DNA of 64,000 nt from Ciona savignyi (lineage: Eukaryota > Chordata > Ascidiacea > Phlebobranchia > Cionidae), in contig CH003018.1 of NCBI GenBank assembly GCA_000149265.1, positions 368,792-432,791 of the forward strand, read 5' to 3'. Below are positions 9,757 through 22,728 of the stretch, piece by piece. The notes beneath the pieces were generated by a model, which saw only the letters and a list, made by a program, of their open reading frames with translations, was not told the DNA's origin and did no database searches. The position numbers were made by a program, and so were the translations under genes. Every line of letters starts with the position of its first letter. Positions within the stretch are counted from its first letter, which is position 1.

Positions 9757-12700
9757 CTAATGCTTGCGAAATTTTCTTTTAAGTTTGGTAATTGATGTTC
9801 GTATTAAACCATACTGATTGGCACTTTTTCCTGAATCACTGTCAGTTTCAATGCTGGCTGAGGTGTTTATACTAGTTGGCAGTGAGTCATGCTGATTTGT
9901 GCTGGTAGAAGTGGAAAACTCTGTGCATGGGCTAAAGCCGTTAGTAGCATTTAAAGGTTTATCTGTACTGTTTGAAGGTGTCATGGATCCGATCATGTTA
10001 ATTGAATGCGCCGCCGAACCATTTTGATACTGACAAAAAGAAGTTAATGAGTTTCTCATGGGAGGGATGCTTGTATTCAAATCACCATCGGATATTTCAA
10101 GGTCTCCAAAGCTGAGAGAATTTGACACATGAGATGTATTTTCTGCCATCGTTTTGTTGAAACTAAAGTGCTGATGACAATCACAAATATTAATATTCTG
10201 CACAAAATAATAAGAGTCTAAAATAATTTTATCACTTGCCATATGGCAACTGAATATAAATATAAGTACCTTCTAATGTCAAATTTATCCATTCAGAGAT
10301 GGTTGCGGTACATAAATAGAAAGCTGGTTTAATGACTCACCAAAATAAGTTTTAAAAATAAACAGAAACTGAAACAAGTAGTGAATGCAACTGACTAATC
10401 AACTTACAGAGGCCTGGAATGAGTGGTTTTCTGTGCGTACTTGGGGTAGAGGTAAAGACACATCGCTTATTTGTGAGGAAATCTCAATTGAGTTCATACT
10501 TCTGCTAAGCGAGGGTAACGCTGAGAAAGGAAACATTCATATAAATCAATTTGTGATCAAAAATGGTAGTATTTTTAAAAAATACCTAAAAAAGAAAAGC
10601 AAAGTATTGATATCTAAATTTAGTGATGTTCTCGTACAGAATGATAGGCAATAATTATTGTTTGTTCAGTAAATAAAAAAATTCCTGATCAACAGAATGC
10701 TGAATAACACAGGAAGCAATCAAACCACACAATCCGTCCCTCAACAGGAACTTTACCATAGCACTCGTCACAACACGAGGTGTTGGGAAATGACGTCAAA
10801 CTGTTGTCTGTGTGGCTCTGTTCAATTAAGCTGGGATAATCTATTGCATCATCAACTTCGGTTGGTTGACGTTTACCGTTTGAGCTGTAAAACAATGGCA
10901 AAACATTGCACAATGTCCGTGACTTGAATATTCAGTGACTTTCATCATCGAGATTAGTCAAATGGAAATGTGATCAAACAGGGGAGTTTCCATGCGATTT
11001 TGACTAATGTTCACTTCAGCTATCCATAATTATAATTAGATTAGAATAATTCACACAACTGTTTGAATAAGAACATTAGCAAATTACTTCTTTGTTACGC
11101 TAACCATCCTCTGAAAAGGTTCATTTGGTACTCCAAGTCTACTTTGCAATGCGGAGTCCACCGGAGTATCACAGTGTTCTTGTGGCATTCGGGAAGGTCG
11201 AGATTTATTACTGAAATTCAATTATTGAAATGACTGGGTGTTAAAACTTTGTGCTATATTGTTACCTTAAGTTTGAATACGTTCCACTATGCTCCGACTT
11301 AAATTGATCCATTGGGTTGGTCACTTCCTGGAAAAGAATATAATATTTATGAATTAGTAATCAAATTAAAAATCGAGGGGTGTATTATGTTTACAAATTA
11401 ATGAATTTAAAGGTTAGATTGTACAACAACAAATGAAAGTACCTGAACCCTGGAGAAACTGGTTAGAGGTTCACTTGCTTGTTGGTTTAAAGAAGATGCT
11501 GTGTGCTCTCTTTGTTTTAAATGATATATGCTGTTGTATGATGGTGGTTTGGGATGCTGTTCGGTAAAAGTTTCAGGATTGCGATATTCTAAACTTTTAG
11601 ACTGTGGCAGTGAATGCAAAACATTGGGGCGGCTGTTGGGACTCCGAAGTTCTTGTGTAAATGAAGAAGCAGAATATTCTTTGCTACCAACACTGGCAGA
11701 TTTATATAGATTAAAATTGTTGCTTTCCTTTACTGCAATTGTGCTGGGGTCACTATTTACCGTTGGAGAGTTACACAAGTTGGATCTTTCGGCAGTTGAA
11801 AATGTACTCTCTGGAATGTTAACATACATTTGTTGAAGTTAAACTATTACCATTTTTACTGAAATTAGCAATTGTACAGTTTCCTGTAGCATACTGAGCA
11901 TTTTATGAGACACTGTATGTCTGTATGGTATAGGTCATGTATTTTTATAACAATCAATCTGTCCAACACTACAAGTAACCTATGTTACACAGTCCCTTCA
12001 ACAATTGTTAAAGATAATTTTTTCGCATCATTGAAGGAGAATTCAGCTACCTCCTATGGTTTATCCATAAGTGGGGTAATTAATCCACTATACCGGCCAT
12101 GTGTAAAAAATTTAAAATATTAAAGCAGTTCTCAGTGACAGGCAATTTTTAACAATGGTATTGATCAATTAAATATTCACATATATTGATCAATAAGATA
12201 AATCTTGTCTATTTTCCCTAACTTTCTATACATAATCTACTTTACAAAACACTAACTAAACTACATTGCCTAATTAGGGACATATCATTTTATATCGATG
12301 CATGAGTGTATCATTATGAAAATTATAGTTAGGATTATGATGGCGCAGTTTTATGGCCAAATTAAACTATTGGAGAAACAATGCCATAATTGTATCCAAT
12401 GAAACCATTAGTAGAGGATAAATATGGAAGTTAATGTCCTGTGGTTCAATTAATGTATTAACGGTCATATTGTTTTAAGAAGTTGAGTCACCTCATGATA
12501 ATAAGCAGTTTACGGTGGTACAAAATGTTGGCGGATGTTAATTATAAAGTTCTGTTGTTTTAATTAAACATACTCCATATTTATTGTAAAAAAACAAAAG
12601 CTATCATGCTATAGGGTTTTGGCTAACATTTTTATTTATTAACAGGCTGATTACAAACTATTTTACTGTGTTAACACAGTTTGAACACAGATTATAGATC

Positions 12701-14128
12701 TACAGCACTTAAATATATATATAAAAAATAAACAAGCTTTAACAACATAACACATACCAAGAAAAACAATTCTGACAGTCCGTAAACATGTTTTTATACA
12801 ATTACAATATACTGACATACCAGTAAATCCAAAAGCTCTTGAAATTTTGATTTCATAGAAAGGGCTGGAAAGGAAAATCGGCGTCAAAGTTTGCAAATCC
12901 AGTGGTAGGTCATGTTGTTTTAGCAGTCTGTCCATGACAACCACTATAACACTGTAGTGCATGTGTTCATTTTGTAACATGAATTGGATTGCCATGTCAG
13001 TTTTGAATTTAAGCCAGAAGTTCGAGATAAAATTTCTGCAATAAAATAGCAAAAGTGTGAAGAAGTTGAATGTAACACACCTGGTAATGTTTAAATTATA
13101 TTAAAGATACAAACAAGAACAGGTTTATTACCCATCCAGACCAAACAGTCAGGTTTAAAAAGTAGTTCAGGGGCACAGTGAATTAATTTAAAATTTAATA
13201 TTTGTTATTGTTAGAATATTGATTAAAAGGGGAACAGTTGACTTTTTAATTAACGAGAAATGCGAAATAGGTTATCTAAAATACCTGGTGACTACAATGC
13301 AAATGTATCGGCTAGTTTCTAATGCCTTTTCTAAAAAGTGACGTTGAGCTCCTCCTGCTGGACAGTCTCGGGCGAAATCGAATATTCGCAACTGTTGATG
13401 CTCAATCTGCTTCACCAAGTCCTGGAATTAATGATATATGAAATAAGTCATAAAATAAGTGATAACTGATATCATGATAAAAATATAGGGGCAACGTAGT
13501 TGTTTTAGTGTGCTACTACTATACATCAGCATATTATTCAAATATCAGTTAATAGATTTATTTATTCATAGCAAAGTATAACATGCAGAAAAAATTAAAT
13601 GCAACTCTTAAATGCTGTTGGTATACAAATATTATTTTTCGGAAAAAAATACAGAAATACCAAATTCTAATAACCACTATTTGATAATCATTACAATCAA
13701 CTAAATATTACATGTTTCGACATTGGTGTAAAGACATTGAAAATACAAAGAGGGAATTTGTTGTGTCAAACCTGCGCTGCATAGAAGTCGGTGTCTGGAT
13801 CGTATATCAGCAAAACATCATATTGGAAATTAACAGCATTTGTAGTTGTAGGAGCTGAGTAAAAAGAAGAAGACGAAGATGGCCCACTTGGAGTAGGGAT
13901 CCCTGTTTTTTCCTGGTTTGCATTGAAACTGCTCTTGTCCCTTGTATAAGAGTCATTACTGTTGCTTACACTATCTCTGTGTCTTGTTTGTGCAGGGTAA
14001 AAATTCCTTGTTCTCTCATACTGGTTTTCATTGGTCATCATCATGTTATTTTTATTCATATAACTTTTTGAATAGGATTGTGGAAGTAATGAGGAACCAT
14101 GGCTTCGCTCAATTCCAGAATCAGCCAT
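9757..14128 (-). CDS. TIR-domain adaptor, TICAM (TRIF/TRAM)-like
   Basis: Probable cytoplasmic adaptor of Toll-like-receptor signalling. Exons on the minus strand: 13772-14128, 13285-13421, 12821-13035, 11443-11810, 11266-11327, 11105-11210, 10757-10922, 10408-10520, 9757-10197; all junction phases agree, giving 654 residues. The TIR domain spans about residues 100-242: box 1 YDVLLIYDPDTDFYAAQ, BB-loop region FARDCPAGG, then ALETSRYICIVVTRNFISNFW and DLPLDLQTLTPIFL. The Pro-x-Gly BB loop and the LQT block near the end resemble TICAM1/TICAM2 more than MyD88 or SARM1; I see no death or SAM domain. A 119-residue Ser/Asn-rich leader precedes it and about 400 disordered residues follow, with two matches to the TRAF6-binding consensus PxExx(acidic/aromatic): PQEHCD and PTEVDD. 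No RHIM is evident. The acceptor of the 10757-10922 exon is the least certain: a better-looking site at 10884 would break phase. Orthology to TICAM is inference; the TIR call is firm. Confidence 0.8.
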
Positions 14129-15790
14129 CTTTGCTACAGTAGCCCACTGCTATCTCCTATTATGACACTTAGAACAAATTTGTTATATGACACTAACAAA
14201 TTATATTATTATAAAAAGTAGGCCTGGAAAATGAGGATAATTAATAACAAAATAAACTACAAAATACCAAAGAAGAAGTTCTTTTTAAAACCATTTGAGG
14301 CCATTTTAATGATTTGGATCTAAGCTTTGGAGACTGTCTTAATAAAACCATTTAATGTTGTTATTAATGGCTCTAAAACAGTGTTCCAAACGATTTTCTA
14401 TACTAGAGATAATTTAAAATGTACCGGTATTGCTGTATTGTAGTTAGGCTGAACTCATTATTTAGCAATTTAATATGTACCGATACTTTAAAAAGGTTAA
14501 ATACCCATTGGCATCTGCAATATGCGAGAAAAATACTAGATTATTACATCACAATAGTGTGTTGAGAATTAGTCTATTAACATAACAATAAAAAAGTATT
14601 AAGACTCGCCTTATACAAGATGTGAACCACTGCTATAAAAAAACATCTAAAAACATTGCTATTATATATGTATAAAAAAATGGTAATTGGTGTTGCTATT
14701 ACACTTGAAAAATTTTGTGCTGGTTTAAGGACACTTTTATTTTAAAAGTCTTAAATAGTAAAATTTAACCCCGTGCTTAAAAATGCATTCTTAAAATCAA
14801 AATGGGGATATTATTATAGTTAAATATTTTAATATGAAATGTATTCACTTCATGCTAAAAATAAAAAGTAAATTCAGTTACCAGGTATACAAGTAGAAAA
14901 TTTGAAAAAAAAGATAAATTCTTACTAAGCTACTACTTGGAAGTCGAAATTTTTATAATCTTTATTAGCACAAAATCCGAGTGATATTCCAATATTGTAC
15001 CTAGGCTGCGGAGACCAGTGGTAAGAAAAAATGCTTTGTTGTGACGTCTTTGAAGTTTTGTCTCCATCGATGGGAATTTCCCCTAGAAAGATTTAGAAAA
15101 TATGTTTTTCTATGGGGATTTTTTTGCGGTATTTGGTTGGTGAATCACGCTGATGCATCCAAATTTACAACATGAGCTTATATTTTATTTAAGTCATGCC
15201 AACTAGCAAACGTTTTCAATTGTAAAATCTATACAAGACAAGCGTAAAAACTATTTTCTAACATTATCCGTGGTTTTCTTGGTATACCTCATACAAAGCG
15301 TACAACGTGGATGCAATACACTATTTTCGAAAAAAGCTAAACAGTCAAAACCAACACAAATAGATGGTTGATTTTACTGAGCACAAATTTTTTAGGATAT
15401 CCCGTACCCATCATGGACTATTTTCCCCGAAATCCCTCCAATACTAAACCGCACTCAAATCAGCTGCTTTAAGGCACCATAATAACATAGTTAAAATGAA
15501 CTGGTAAGTTGACATTTTAGAGGTGTAAGCTAATATATATTAGCTATGCAGTGGCGAATTATATACAAACCACGCCATCATCGTTATATAGACGACGACC
15601 GGTTCCTTTATTGATATACCAAAATTGAAAAGGACTAGTCATTCCAAATTTTACCTAAACTATAAAAAAGTATATATTAAACTAGAGTGTAAGATTTGGG
15701 CCTTTAATAGTTTTGGGAATTTTTGAAGTGAGTGTTTGTAGTATTTTCCATAGTTAAATTGACTTGGGGCCGTGTGTTTTGAATAATAAT
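14129..15790. other. Non-coding stretch upstream of the TIR adaptor
   Basis: The right flank of the minus-strand TIR gene, so its promoter should be here, but I see no distinct core promoter. The DNA is AT-rich. From about 15050 it carries diverged pieces resembling the 335-bp repeat unit (GGGAATTTCCCC at 15070), which run towards the assembly gap. Confidence 0.5.
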
Positions 15791-15890
15791 NNNNNNNNNN
15801 NNNNNNNNNNNNNNNNNNNNNNNNNNNNNNNNNNNNNNNNNNNNNNNNNNNNNNNNNNNNNNNNNNNNNNNNNNNNNNNNNNNNNNNNNN
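15791..15890. other. Assembly gap, 100 N
   Basis: Exactly 100 N, a placeholder length. It removes the expected terminus (CTAGAGAGTGTCAACC in the other copies) of the tandem-unit element on its right, so that repeat probably broke the assembly. Confidence 0.99.
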
Positions 15891-17697
15891 TGTATTTTAT
15901 ACACTGAGTATGTAGTTTTTGTTTCTGCAAGCATAAACGCATGGGTCCCATAGTTAACATACCAAACTTATTTTTCATGTTTAGTTAAATAAAGAACAAC
16001 CGTCTTAAATTTACGAACATTTCAACAAAAATGTTTTAAATTATACCTTCTTTTCAAGCGCTGTATAGTGAAAGAAAGCTAAATTCCCAAAACAGCCCGA
16101 TTTAGTTTTTCATTGTTTCAGGGAATTCCCCTGGGTTTAGTAGATAAATTTTTGTTTTTACATAAGTAAGTCATGCTATGTAACAATTCTTAAAGTTTTA
16201 ATCTGATTTGTCGACTTCTTGTTGGAGATGTCGGTGCGATAGGCTATGGCATGCCTGTCACAATCACAATTCAGAAACATATATTCGTTTTCATGAAAAT
16301 TAACCTTTAAGTAAATGTTTTCTTTTTTTTAATTGGAACAGAGTGTCTAATGTTTTAACATTTTACCGAATTTTAATAAAATTAGAGCAGCCGTTCAAGC
16401 GCTATGGCTACAAAATCTAATTTATTAGAAAAAAAACGTTTTGGTGTTTAACGTCTGAGGGGAATTTCCCAAGATTCATTACCCAAAATTTTGGCTTCTG
16501 CATATATATATAGACCATGTTGCCTTACAAATGTCCAATTTTCATTGCGATTTCATTACTCCTCTTGGTAGATGTCGAGGCGACATGGCATGCTTGTCAC
16601 AATCATGATTTAAGAACATATCCTATTTTTTGGGTATTTCCCTTGGTAATTTTATTATTTCTTTCAAGTGTTAAATCAATGACTATTGCACTTACATTTC
16701 ACCAAATCTAATTTAAATTGTAACAGCCGTTCACGCGCTATGCCCAAAAAAGGCTATTTTTTTAGAAAAAAAAATAGCGTTTTGGTTTTTAAGGTCTAAG
16801 GGGAATTTCCCTAGATTTATCACCCAAAATTTTGGTTTTTGCATATCTAGACTATGTTCTCTTACAAATGTCAAATTTTCATTGCGATTCCATTACTTCT
16901 GTTGGTTGATGTCGGGGCGACATGGCATGCCTGTCACAATCATGATTTGAGAACAAATTCCTATTTTTTAGGGTATTTCCCTAAGTAATTTTTTATGTTT
17001 TTTAAGCGTATAATCCGTGACTAATGCACTTACATTCCACCAAATTTGATTCAAATTGTAGCATCCGTTTAAGCGCTATGACCAAAAAAGACTATTTTTT
17101 AGAAAAAAAATACCGTTTTGGTTTTTAACGCCCCAGGGTAAGTCCGCTGAGTTTATCACCCAAAATTTTGGTTTCTGCATATCTAGACCATGTTGTCAAA
17201 AAAATGTCAAATTTTCATTGATACTCCTTCACTCCTTCTGGTAGATGTCGGGGCGACATGGTATGCCTGTCACAATTATGATTTAAGTACAAAATCTTAT
17301 TTTTAGGGTGTTTTCCTAGGTAATTTTTTATTTCTTCCAAATGTTAAATCAGTGCCTAATGCACTTACATTCCACCAAATCTGATTGAAATTGGAGTAGC
17401 CGTTCAAGCGCTATGCCACAAAAAGCTAAATTTTTCATAAAAAATACCGTTTTGGTTTTTAACCTACCAGGGGAATTCCCCTGGATTTATCACCCAAAAT
17501 TTTGGTTTCTGCATATCTAGACCATGTTGTCTAGCGAAAGGCTAAGTTTCATTACGATTCGATTATTCCTTCTGGTAGATGTCGGGGCGCCATGCCATGC
17601 CTGTCAAACCTTTGACGAAAAAAAAAAAAGAAAAAAAAAGAAAAAAAACGGACAAAAACAATATAAGTCCCATTTTCCCAAATGGGACCCATAACTA
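15891..17697 (-). mobile_element. 335-bp-unit element, copy 1
   Basis: Contains five landmarks of the form GATGTCGGGGCGACAT or its variants at about 16227, 16571, 16908, 17244 and 17578, spaced about 335-344 bases. Each unit also holds a GGGGAATT(C/T)CCC palindrome and GGGTATTTCCC. The right end carries a hairpin, GTCCCATTT-TCCC-AAATGGGAC, next to a polypurine run. The left part (ATAAACGCATGGGTCCCATAG) equals the right ends of the copies at 44141 and 59311. Non-coding. Confidence 0.85.
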
Positions 17698-17999
17698 ATA
17701 AAATTAATTTAAAATACCAGTTTACCCTTAAAATCCCACAAAAATAAAATACACTATCCAATAAAATGGCCACAAAACTGCGACATAAAGAAATTAATAC
17801 AGAATTTCAATTTTAACAAATATGCAGACATCTATTACCCATTACTACCTTTATTCAGAAAACATTAAGTTTAAATAGGTAATCAGAAAAAAATAGGGTT
17901 TCTGCTTGTAGAAACAAACGTTTTACATGAGATATACCCTATTGGATTAGTTAACCGGACAAACCGTTTGTTTTATTCAGAAAATATAGATAGCCTATC

Positions 18000-20420
18000 A
18001 AGTTTGGATAGGTAACTCGGAAACCCATTAGCTTCTGCTTGCAGTAACAAACGCTTTTTATGGTATATACCAAGATATACCAAGTGTGCTTTGGTAACCA
18101 AGAAATCCAACCGTTCTTTGTATACAGAAACATGTCGCGTATAGTCAAAATGTTTTATTTTGAATAATTGTGGCTAACGAGTGGTGGACGTGCACTTTAT
18201 GAGTACAAATTCAATATTCCGGTAAATATTCATTACCGGTCCTTGACCTGATAAACCGCAAGCAATCACCGCGTCTCGTGACTGTTTACCGGGAAATATA
18301 TAGCGTGTCGTGCTATAAGCGGCAATCTGTTGACCTTGTTCGCCAATTCCGATAAACTGATGAATTTCTTTCTTCTCCGTAATATTGTTTGCTCTGGCGT
18401 TTTTCATGCACAGAAATAGTCGCTGACAAAGACGATAGTTTTACAAACTGTATAAATTTGAATTAACATAGTTGTAATTGTTTTGTTTAATTCAATCTAG
18501 ATGTATTTGATATTTTTTACAGGCTAAATGTAATTTTTATATATTTATTTTAAAGTATGGTTCTATGATTAAATAACATTCGTCCATATTTTTAATCAAA
18601 TCAACGTAAAATCTTCTTTTTAATACATTAAAAGTATGTTCGTATTCTAGAAAACAAATGTGACATAAAGGTAAGTTTGCTAACAGCCAAATCAGTTTGA
18701 AGACTAGCAACCAATTTAATACGTTTATGGCGCATAGTTGGTTTATTATGACTTTAAAATTTGGAATGTTAATGTTGTGGTTATACCAATTAGATAAACT
18801 AATGATAATCACACACACCAAATAGAATAATCAGGGAGTAAATATGTAAAGAAATGCACACTAAACTCAAAATTAACAAAGTTATGGGTTCCAAGACAAA
18901 GTTATGGCAGCATAACACCAGTAAATTATCGGCAATTGTTTGAATAATAATAGATAATATTAGTTTATTTCACTGTACAATATGCACTAAAAAGCACCGA
19001 TGTATACAACGATAAAACGACGTTTAACGCTTGACATTCGCTTGTTTTCAACAGTTGACAGACTGAAGGTGGTCCAGGTTGACCTCGATTCTGATTGGCT
19101 TAAACTTACAACGTGGCCTTGGAAGTTTGCTATAAATACAAAGTATACATCAGTCGGGCACATTTTCAAAAAGGCTTAGTCAAGACAGAAGCAAAATACT
19201 AAAATTCTGAAAATCATTTGACAACATTAGAGATGTCACTTTAATGATTGTTTTACTGGGCCCAGTTTTAACCTCTTCGGTCGGTAACTAGTAGGGCTGC
19301 AACAATATATTAATAATCGAGATACTATCAATACTACTTAGCTACGATACCATTAACTGAAACTGAGTATTGCGATTGTACCACAGACGCATGCCTTTAT
19401 GGGAAACATTTCCTAAAAACGCATTCTTATCTCAAGAACATTTGTTATTGTGATGTAATGATCGCAATAAATCGTGGTTCTACGCCAATCATTAGGTATT
19501 ATTGGGGATTATAGTGTATAATGATACTGCTCATTTATACATATACTCTATTACGGCCATTGTACAATACATTAAGATTTATACAAGCAAACTATATTTA
19601 CTTACAAACTTAGCATAGCTTAAGTTGTATTACGGAATATAAAGTTAAAAACTCATCATGTGAAATGTTGTTTATATTAACATCAAACAATGAACGCATT
19701 AATGGTACTTTGTATAGTTAAAGTTAACTAGAAACAATTCCTAATGCAATATTTACGAACTACACTTTTTGGCGTCCGGCAAACTTTTCGTTTCTGACGC
19801 AAATACATGGCCTATTCCTTTTTTATAGGCGCATAAAGCGTGGTTAGGTTTTACACATCGGTTTGTAAGGTTATTGCAATAATTATAAATGCGGTTTATA
19901 TCAGTTGAAAGCCTTATTTAAAGACGTACTACAGTTTATTGCCGATAAGAAACGCATTTCAATCCGGAAAAGAGGCTTTTGTTTAGATGTTGGGGATTTC
20001 CCCATGTTTACTAACAATAATCGCGATACGTGTTCCACGTAAGGGGTGACGTGTTTATATGGTTTTACTTCACGGTGGTAATCGGAAAGTTAGTGGCTAA
20101 TTGATTGGGTCGAAAGGTTTATAATAAGCATGTTATTTTAAATGGAACGCAGTGATAAGGCCGTGGTGGGTTTGAAACCAGGCCCGATTAAATAATAAAT
20201 TTAACTAGATTCCTGGGATGGTTGGGGGGCAATTTAAGGGTTTCTGTGCACTAATTAGACATATAAATAATAACGTCTGAACCTATACGTTAAAATAAGC
20301 AACACTACTACTGCTACAAGGATTTAAATTATTCTAAATGTTTACTTTAATATGACTTTTTTTGTGTAGAGAACAACTATATCAACAGACGTTTTTCAAT
20401 ATTTTGGATCTGGAAAGGAT
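18000..20420 (+). repeat. Distal copy of a duplicated CYP promoter block
   Basis: Aligns with 20820-22720 over long stretches: TGGCTAACGAGTGGTGGACG, the CATTACCGGTCCTTGACC region, an inverted CCAAT (ATTGG, 19094) and TATAAATA (19131) spaced 37 bases apart in both, and an acceptor-like ATATCAACAG near 20390. About 960 bases at 19290-20240 are absent from the proximal copy. Similarity stops close to where the P450 ATG would be, so this looks like a promoter without its gene. No coding region seen. Confidence 0.75.
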
Positions 20421-21592
20421 ACATCTCATTAAATATTAGAGAAAGTAAAAATGTGTAAAACAAAATATAAGTATATTGAATTAAAATATCCCAGTTACCT
20501 TGAAAAGACCCTAAGATATAAAAAAATAGTCTGTTATAATACTAAACGTGTATGAAACAGTTGGTCACTTAAAGGCAACATACTTGGATATACGTGCATC
20601 ACGAAGCAAAACTTTAGGCATCCAATATTTAATCTATATTTAATTTTTATTTCCGGAAATTTTCAAACCCATTTATACATATATATATGTTAGATAATTG
20701 TGTAATGACTATATAAATTGGAAACTTTTCAATCGATTTAAAAAGTTTTAAGATGTTAGATTTTTTGTTTATATTGTTTTTTTTATGTATACCAAAGCGA
20801 ATACTTCATTAAGAAATGGAAGAACGTTTTGATTGGTAACTCGTAAGATTCTGCTTGCAGTAACAAACTATTTGTTATGTATGCTCGGGTAGCTATAGGG
20901 AATCCGGTCGTTTTTTTTGTATACAGAAACATACCGCGTATACTCAAAAATGTTTATATTTTTAATAATTGTGGCTAACAAGTGGTGGACGTGCACTATA
21001 TGGGAACAAACTCAATATTCCGGTAAATATTCATTACCAGTCCTTGACCTGATAGAACGTAAACAACCACCCCGTCTCGTGACTGTTTACCGGAAAATTT
21101 ATAGCATGCCGTGCTATAAGCGGCAATCTATTGACCTTGTTCGCCAATTACGATAAACTGGTGATTTTCTTTTTTCACCGTAATATTGTTTGCTCTGACG
21201 TTTTCACGCACAGATGAACTAGTCGCTGGCAAAGACGAATTTTTTAAAATAGGTAAAATTTTAAATTAAAATAGTTGTAATTGTTTTGTTTAATTCAATC
21301 TTGATATATTTGATATTTTTACAGGATTAATATAATTCTTATATATTTATTTTAAAATATGGTTAAATTATTAAATGTAAATTCGTTTATATTTTTAATC
21401 AAATCAACGTAAAATCTTATGATTACTTTTAATATATTTGAATATAAGCTCGTGTTCTAGAAAACAACTATGCCATAAAGGTTTGCTAAGAGCCAAATCA
21501 GTTAGAAGACTAGCAACCAATTAAATACTGTTCAATATGGCGCATAGTTGGTTTACTATTAGTTTGAAATTTGGAATGTTAATGTTTTTAGT

Positions 21593-21886
21593 TTAGTTTT
21601 AGTTTAATTTATTCATTTTTTGAACCACTATTAAAAAATTGCAAACGAATCAAATTACTACACGGAAACAGGAAAAGACGACAAAACGTACACAATCGTT
21701 AAAACACGAAAAAAAATTAAAAAAGTATATCATTTTATAAATATAGCGGACGCGACCGTCAAACCTAAACAAAAAAATATAATAAGCAAACCAAATTTAA
21801 TTAAGACCAAAACAGTATAATATAAAGCCCTGAAGAAGAGTGTGCGGTAAAGCGCGGCCAGTATTAAGGGAAGCCGGTTGTAGTTA
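21593..21886 (-). mobile_element. Insertion in the proximal promoter block, retroelement-like
   Basis: The distal copy reads GGAATGTTAATGTTGTGGTTATACC without interruption, so these ~290 bases are an insertion. It begins TTTAGTTTAGTTTTAGTTTA, which on the other strand is a (TAAAC)n-like tail as in LINE- or SINE-type 3' ends, and ends GTGTGCGGTAAAGCGCGGCC. No reading frame; family not identified. Confidence 0.55.
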
Positions 21887-22260
21887 TACCAACTAATGTA
21901 AAAACACATGTATCAAAGAGAATAATCAGGGGGTAAATATATAAAGAAATGCACACCTAAATAAAAATTAACAAAGTTATGGGTTCAAAGATCATATAAA
22001 GTAGCTACTTCATAACATCAGTATATCATCGGCAACTGTGTGAATAATAATAGATAATATTTGTTCGTTTCATTGTAGTAAACACGACTAAGCAGTTGGT
22101 TTAACATCCAGAGTTGGATAAAATGGACCTACGTATAAACGCATTACAATATGCACTGAAAAGCACTGTATACAAAGATAAAACGACGTTTAACGCTTGA
22201 AATTAACTTGTTTTCAACAGTCTGGACGAGGTGGTCCACATCGTCCTGACCTCGATTCTG

Positions 22261-22305
22261 ATTGGCTTAAACTTGCAACGTGGCCTTGGAAGTTTGCTAT
22301 AAATA
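22261..22305 (+). promoter_or_regulatory. CYP2 core promoter: inverted CCAAT plus TATA box
   Basis: ATTGG at 22261-22265 and TATAAATA at 22298-22305, with the same 37-base spacing as in the distal duplicate (19094 and 19131). Transcription would start about 30 bases further on; a 5'UTR intron would then end at the CAACAG acceptor at 22703. Conservation in both duplicates is the main support. Confidence 0.6.
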
Positions 22306-22728
22306 CAAACCATATACATCGGTCGGGCGCATTTATAAAAGCGCTACTCGAGAAAGAAGTAAAAAAAATCCATTGACAATTTAAGAGGTGTCACTCCAAT
22401 GATTGTTTCACTGAACCCAGTTTAACCTGTTTGGTCCGTTACAACTTTACAAGTATATATAATCGTGTTGTGTTTTATTTAGAATCAAACACAGCTATGA
22501 GCCTATATCATGGATTAAAAAATAAAAAAATATTAAATATTACTGTATTGTCGAGATGTGACTACTGTTATTTGTAGGTTTTCTGTGCACAAATTAGACA
22601 TATGCATAAGAGCGTCAGTAACTACGTTAAAATAAGCAACACTACTACTACTACAGAGATGTAAATTATCCCTTTTTCGTTAAAAGAACAAATATATCAA
22701 CAGGCGGTTTTATCAGGAATTTTCAAAT

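Larger units (their letters stand above)
20820..22728 (+). repeat. Proximal copy of the duplicated promoter block, joined to CYP2
   Basis: Direct repeat of 18000-20420. It contains one extra insertion (about 21593-21886) that the distal copy lacks and ends in a probable 5'UTR acceptor, ATATCAACAG at 22694-22703, 25 bases before the P450 ATG. Confidence 0.75.

Noticed and set aside
11830..11850. MYVNIPES Met at 11829 as the start of a separate gene
   Set aside because: An acceptor at 11811-11812 (ACATTCCAG) joins the exon in phase to the TIR exon, and the stretch upstream has an in-frame TAA.
12663..13052. 129-codon minus-strand frame as a separate gene
   Set aside because: It is the third TIR exon (12821-13035) plus flanking intron; phases join it to the exons on either side.
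18174..18407. 77-codon minus-strand frame in the promoter block
   Set aside because: The homologous segment of the other copy (20990-21220) does not keep the frame open in the same way; more likely conserved non-coding DNA.
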